Assembly (NCBI GenBank): GCA_903884235.1
Contig: CAISEB010000022.1
Coordinates: 1 to 44,058 of the forward strand
Source: an uncultured Pseudomonadota bacterium
GTDB taxonomy: Bacteria; Pseudomonadota; Gammaproteobacteria; Steroidobacterales; Steroidobacteraceae
Reading direction: 5' to 3'
Length of the DNA stretch: 44,058 nucleotides
Shown: piece after piece, positions 41,197 to 44,058 of the stretch
Numbering within the stretch: position 1 is the stretch's first letter
How the letters are laid out: every line of letters starts with the position of its first letter
Notes under the pieces: generated by a model
What the model was told of the DNA's origin: nothing
The model's input: the letters and a program-made list of their open reading frames with translations, nothing else
The model's database searches: none
Program-made: the position numbers and the translations under genes

Positions 41197-41221
41197 GAGG
41201 CGACGCGCGGTGCGTCGTCTC
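41197..41221 (-). terminator. Hairpin after ahpF
   Basis: On the minus strand a 10-bp stem with one mismatch (GAGACGACGC / GCGTCGCCTC) and a 5-base loop starts 14 bases past the ahpF stop and is followed by TTGATCTT. A reasonable terminator. Confidence 0.5.
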
Positions 41222-41235
41222 GTCGTAGCACGGCG

Positions 41236-42798
41236 TCACGCAGCCGCGGACACCGGCATGCGGATCAGATGATCGAACGCACCGAGTGCGGCCTTCGCTC
41301 CCTCTCCGACGGCGATGACGATCTGCTTGAACGGCACCGTCGTGCAATCGCCGGCCGCGAACACGCCGGGCACCGAGGTCTGGCCACGCGCGTCGACCTC
41401 GATCTCGCCACGCGGCGAGAGCTTGACCGTGCCCTTCAGCCAGTCGGTGTTCGGCACGAGGCCGATCTGCACGAAGATCCCCGCAAGCGGGACGGCGTGC
41501 GAGGCGCCACTGCTGCGGTCCTTGTAGAGGAGCCCGGTCACCCGCTCGCCATCGCCGGTCACTTCCGTCGTCAGTGCGCCGGTGATCACCGTCACGTTCG
41601 GCAGGCTGTGCAGCTTGCGGGTCAGCACCGCATCGGCCCTGAGCGCCGTGTCGAATTCGATCAGCGTCACGTGGCTGACGATGCCGGCGAGGTCGATCGC
41701 GGCCTCGACGCCGGAATTGCCACCGCCGATCACCGCGACAGGCTTGCCCTTGAAGAGCGGGCCGTCGCAATGCGGGCAGTAGGCGACGCCGCGATTGCGG
41801 TACTCCGCCTCGCCGGGGACGTTCATCTCGCGCCACCGGGCGCCGGTCGCGAGCACGACCGAGCGTGCCTTCACCGAGCCGCCATCCCGGAAACGGACCT
41901 CGATCAGGTCGCCCGGCACGAGCGCCTCGGCGCGCTGCAGGTTCATGATGTCCACGTCATACGAGCGGACGTGCTGTTCGAGCGCGGCCGCGAGCTTCGG
42001 TCCTTGGGTCTCGGTGACCGAGATGAAGTTCTCGATGCCAAGTGTATCCAGCACCTGTCCGCCGAAGCGCTCGGCGGCGACGCCGGTACGGATGCCCTTG
42101 CGTGCCGCGTAGATCGCCGCCGCCGCACCGGCCGGCCCGCCGCCGACGACCAGCACGTCGTACGGCGCCTTGCCGGACATCGCCGCGGCCTCGCGGGCCG
42201 CGGCGCCCGTGTCGAGCTTCGCGATGATTTCCTCGAGGCCCATCCGCCCCTGGCCGAACGGGGCGCCGTTCAGGAACACGGACGGGACCGCCATCACCTG
42301 GCGGCGGCTGACCTCGTCCTGGTACAGGGCGCCATCGACCATCGTGTGGCGGATGCGGGAATTGATGACCGCCATCAGGTTCAGTGCCTGCACGACGTCC
42401 GGGCAGTTCTGGCAGCTGAGCGAGATGAAGGTCTCGAAGACGAGGTCGCCGGGCAGCGCCGCGATCTGCGCGACCAGCTCCGGCGTGACCTTGGGTGGGT
42501 AGCCACCGACCTGCAGGAGCGCGAGCACGAGCGAGGTGAATTCATGGCCCATCGGGATGCCGGCAAAGCGGATCCGGGCCTCGGTACCCCGGGCCCGCAC
42601 CGCGAACGACGGCGCCGGGGCGGCAGGATCGTCGACCTCGACGACGGTGACGAGATCGGACAGGGACGCGATGTCCGACAGCAGCTGGGACAGTTCCGCC
42701 GACGCGGGGGTCGCGTCGAGCGTGGGCACGAGTTCGATCGGCCCGGCGAGTCGGCCGAGATAGCCCTGCAGCTGTGCCTTCATGTTGTCGTCGAGCAT
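41236..42798 (-). CDS. ahpF: Alkyl hydroperoxide reductase subunit F
   Basis: 520 residues, as in E. coli AhpF. The N-terminal double-thioredoxin-fold domain carries C-Q-N-C (Cys129, Cys132), and the thioredoxin-reductase-like part has the FAD motif [11 protein letters not shown] and C-P-H-C (Cys341, Cys344). It takes electrons from NADH and reduces AhpC after each peroxide turnover. ATG 42798 is chosen because M-L-D-D-N-M-K matches the family N-terminus and AGGTG lies 6 bases upstream; GTG 42807 and ATG 42783 are alternatives. It lies downstream of ahpC on the same strand, with a long hairpin in the 103-base gap, so AhpC is probably made in excess. Confidence 0.95.
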   Translation of the reverse strand: MLDDNMKAQLQGYLGRLAGPIELVPTLDATPASAELSQLLSDIASLSDLVTVVEVDDPAAPAPSFAVRARGTEARIRFAGIPMGHEFTSLVLALLQVGGYPPKVTPELVAQIAALPGDLVFETFISLSCQNCPDVVQALNLMAVINSRIRHTMVDGALYQDEVSRRQVMAVPSVFLNGAPFGQGRMGLEEIIAKLDTGAAAREAAAMSGKAPYDVLVVGGGPAGAAAAIYAARKGIRTGVAAERFGGQVLDTLGIENFISVTETQGPKLAAALEQHVRSYDVDIMNLQRAEALVPGDLIEVRFRDGGSVKARSVVLATGARWREMNVPGEAEYRNRGVAYCPHCDGPLFKGKPVAVIGGGNSGVEAAIDLAGIVSHVTLIEFDTALRADAVLTRKLHSLPNVTVITGALTTEVTGDGERVTGLLYKDRSSGASHAVPLAGIFVQIGLVPNTDWLKGTVKLSPRGEIEVDARGQTSVPGVFAAGDCTTVPFKQIVIAVGEGAKAALGAFDHLIRMPVSAAA

Positions 42799-42825
42799 CG
42801 CAATCACCTATGGGGAATCTGGGGT

Positions 42826-42867
42826 GGCGGCACCGGCCCGGGCGGGGAGTCCCGGGCCGGTGCCGCC
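42826..42867 (-). promoter_or_regulatory. 17-bp perfect hairpin between ahpC and ahpF
   Basis: The arms 42826-42842 and 42851-42867 are perfectly complementary over 17 bases, all but one pair of them G-C, with an 8-base loop. It begins 34 bases past the ahpC stop. Without a T-run on the transcript side it is more likely an attenuating or mRNA-processing element than a full terminator. Confidence 0.65.
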
Positions 42868-42901
42868 TTCAGCGGAATCGACAGTCAGAGGAGGAGCGGA
42901 A

Positions 42902-43465
42902 TCAGATCTTGCCGACCAGGTCGAGCGACGGCGCGAGGGTCTTGGCACCCGGCGTCCACTTGGCCGGGCACACCTCACCCGGGTGGCTCGCGACGTACTG
43001 GGCCGCCTGCACCTTGCGAAGCAGCTCCTTGGCGTCACGGCCGATGCCGTTGTCGTGCACTTCCATGACCTTGATCTCGCCGGCCGGATTGATCACGAAC
43101 GTGCCGCGCAGTGAGAGACCCTCTTCCTCGATCAGCACTTCGAAGTTGCGGGCGAGCGTCGCGGTCGGATCGCCGACCAGCGGGTACTGCACCTTCTTGA
43201 TCGTGTCCGAGGTGTCGTGCCAGGCCTTGTGCGCGAAGTGCGTGTCGGTCGACACGCCGTAGATCTCGACGCCCAGCTTCTGGAACTCGGCGTACTGATC
43301 GGCGAGGTCGCCAAGCTCGGTCGGGCAGACGAACGTGAAGTCGGCCGGGTAGAACACGAAGACCGACCACTTGCCCTTCAGGCCCTCGCTCGTCACGGGG
43401 ACGAACTTGCCATTGTGGTACGCGGTGGCCTTGAAGGGCTTGATGACGGTATTGATCAGGGACAT
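42902..43465 (-). CDS. ahpC: Alkyl hydroperoxide reductase subunit C (peroxiredoxin)
   Basis: 187-residue typical 2-Cys peroxiredoxin. The peroxidatic Cys47 is in [10 protein letters not shown] and the resolving Cys166 in G-E-V-C-P-A-K-W, both at the positions of the E. coli protein. It reduces hydrogen peroxide and organic peroxides in the cytoplasm and is recharged by AhpF, encoded downstream. GAGGA precedes the ATG. A sigma70 promoter and an OxyR-like site lie upstream in the divergent gap with the cupin gene, so induction by peroxide is expected. Having it next to a locus full of oxidases and peroxidase-like cytochromes may be chance. Confidence 0.96.
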   Translation of the reverse strand: MSLINTVIKPFKATAYHNGKFVPVTSEGLKGKWSVFVFYPADFTFVCPTELGDLADQYAEFQKLGVEIYGVSTDTHFAHKAWHDTSDTIKKVQYPLVGDPTATLARNFEVLIEEEGLSLRGTFVINPAGEIKVMEVHDNGIGRDAKELLRKVQAAQYVASHPGEVCPAKWTPGAKTLAPSLDLVGKI

Positions 43466-43521
43466 GAGTCGAATCCTCGGGCAGGTGTTGGAACAGGGGC
43501 TATCGTGCCACCGGCGCCATC

Positions 43522-43550
43522 ATAGTAGAAATGCATTGATTCAATGTGAA
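43522..43550 (-). promoter_or_regulatory. Sigma70 promoter of ahpC
   Basis: On the minus strand TTCACA (43545-43550) and TACTAT (43522-43527) are exactly 17 bases apart. Transcription would start near 43515, giving a leader of about 50 bases. The -35 overlaps the OxyR-like site. Confidence 0.6.
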
Positions 43551-43567
43551 CGATAGTTATTGTCTAT
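43531..43567. promoter_or_regulatory. OxyR-like binding site
   Basis: Four tetrads spaced by 7 bases follow the OxyR pattern ATAG-N7-CTAT-N7-ATAG-N7-CTAT: ATGC, CAAT, ATAG and CTAT at 43531, 43542, 43553 and 43564. The last pair is perfect and sits in a GATAG-N7-CTATC inverted repeat. The site overlaps the -35 of the ahpC promoter, as expected for activation. Confidence 0.6.
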
Positions 43568-43594
43568 CTTTCGCGCCGCGCCGGCCGGAGGCCT

Positions 43595-43924
43595 ATGCTC
43601 GTCACTGCCCGGAACGTTCCGGTGCGCGCACCGGGGAACACGATGAAGAAAGCCGAGGGGATCCCGCAGCTTGAGACGGACCGGGTCATCGTCACGGAGT
43701 GGCGGTTCCCGCCCGGCGCCGAGACCGGGTTCCACGTCCATGGCCATGACTACGTGGTCATTCCCCTGACGACGGGAACGCTGAGGCTGGAGGAACCGGC
43801 CGGGACGCGGGATGCGGCGTTGACCGCGGGCGCCTCCTACGCGCGCCCGAAGGGCATCGCGCACAACGTCATCAACGTCAACGACTTCGAGTTCCGCTTC
43901 GTCGAAGTGGAGCTGAAGCCCTAG
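43595..43924 (+). CDS. Cupin domain protein
   Basis: 109 residues, a single small cupin barrel. The metal-binding pattern is visible as G-A-E-T-G-F-H-V-H-G-H-D-Y (three His), with the second motif G-I-A-H-N-V-I-N supplying a fourth. Such proteins can be dioxygenases, isomerases or sensors; none is indicated here. ATG 43595 has GGAGG only 3 bases away; ATG 43643 with GGGGA 5 bases upstream gives a 93-residue product that still holds the whole barrel and may be the true start. Divergent from ahpC, so it may share the OxyR-like site. The insertion-sequence end begins right after its stop. Confidence 0.8.
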   Translation: MLVTARNVPVRAPGNTMKKAEGIPQLETDRVIVTEWRFPPGAETGFHVHGHDYVVIPLTTGTLRLEEPAGTRDAALTAGASYARPKGIAHNVINVNDFEFRFVEVELKP

Positions 43925-44058
43925 CAGGCTGTTGAAAATCGCTGCATTTGATGCAGAGTAAGGCATCGGTGATGCACGAGGCTAAGCAGATGCGCGGTAG
44001 CGATGTTCAGCAGGGCGGTCTCTTTAGTTACGTCTCGCTTGAGGATCGGATACCGGCG
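43925..44058 (+). mobile_element. Left end of an insertion sequence (IS5/IS1182-like), partial
   Basis: CAGGCTGTTGAAAAT at 43925 resembles the terminal inverted repeat of IS elements of the IS5/IS1182 kind, and a transposase reading frame follows within 30-65 bases. The element runs off the window, so its right end and target duplication cannot be seen. It starts directly after the cupin stop. The exact end is uncertain by a few bases. Confidence 0.7.
43990..44058 (+). CDS. Transposase, N-terminal fragment (window edge)
   Basis: The first 23 residues, M-R-G-S-D-V-Q-Q-G-G-L-F-S-Y-V-S-L-E-D, match the conserved N-terminus of DDE transposases with an InsH/DUF772-type domain. ATG 43990 is chosen because GAGG lies 8 bases upstream and homologues start at M-R-G; the frame is also open back to ATG 43951, which sits in a small hairpin (CTGCAT-TTG-ATGCAG, 43942-43956). 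The gene continues past the window edge. Confidence 0.75.
   Translation, partial: MRGSDVQQGGLFSYVSLEDRIPA

Overview
The window is a GC-rich (about two-thirds G+C by eye), densely packed bacterial chromosome segment. GTG and TTG starts are frequent, and genes often overlap by 4 to 14 bases. Two large TonB-dependent receptors, many exported c-type cytochromes, AhpC/AhpF and Tat-exported enzymes point to a Gram-negative, aerobic proteobacterium. I infer a gamma- or betaproteobacterium of the Steroidobacter/Burkholderiales kind; the exact lineage is not established. No rRNA, tRNA or CRISPR array was seen. The only mobile DNA recognised is one end of an insertion sequence at the right edge.

Layout, left to right. 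(1) 1-4569: a partial minus-strand gene, then a plus-strand group of GH89 alpha-N-acetylglucosaminidase, a class II aldolase/adducin-type protein and an MFS transporter. A minus-strand GNAT acetyltransferase follows (4573-5223). (2) 5248-10975 (minus): a tightly coupled operon of TonB receptor, diheme cytochrome c4-like protein, MauG/cytochrome c peroxidase-like diheme protein and a beta-helix protein ending in a cytochrome c domain. A divergent TetR regulator (11198-11893) sits beside it, with a 22-bp palindrome between them next to a good sigma70 promoter. (3) 11850-15754 (minus): cytochrome c5-like lipoprotein, Tat-exported FAD aldonolactone-oxidase-type enzyme, Tat-exported PLP (D-threonine-aldolase-like) protein with an altered metal site, and an SDR. 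An FMN 2-hydroxyacid oxidase (15923-17077) and a LysR regulator (17254-18180) lie upstream. (4) 18256-31110 (plus): tryptophanase; a coupled trio of aldehyde dehydrogenase, 59-residue membrane protein and NCS1 permease; an AraC regulator; an exported allene-oxide-cyclase/dirigent-like barrel protein; a dimethylglycine-dehydrogenase-like flavoprotein with a GcvT domain; a second TonB receptor; and an exported carboxylesterase. A 30-bp motif occurs upstream of both the aldehyde dehydrogenase and the barrel gene, on either side of the AraC gene. (5) 31190-32197: a PCu(A)C-like lipoprotein that has lost its copper ligands, and a small exported protein.

(6) 32287-40751 (minus): a giant multicopper oxidase with about eight C-terminal fibronectin-III-like domains, an exported FKBP prolyl isomerase, and a cytochrome c fused to a periplasmic-binding-protein-like domain. 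This order matches the mofA-mofB-mofC manganese-oxidation locus described in Leptothrix. It is the most striking system in the window. (7) 41236-43465 (minus): ahpC-ahpF with a 17-bp perfect hairpin between the genes and a convincing OxyR-type site plus sigma70 promoter upstream. A divergent cupin protein comes next, then the insertion-sequence end.

How the parts may work together (inference): regions 2, 3 and 6 are all periplasmic or outer-membrane redox modules in which an oxidase or receptor is paired with its own cytochrome. Region 4 looks like a regulated catabolic island for amino-acid, amine or aldehyde substrates.
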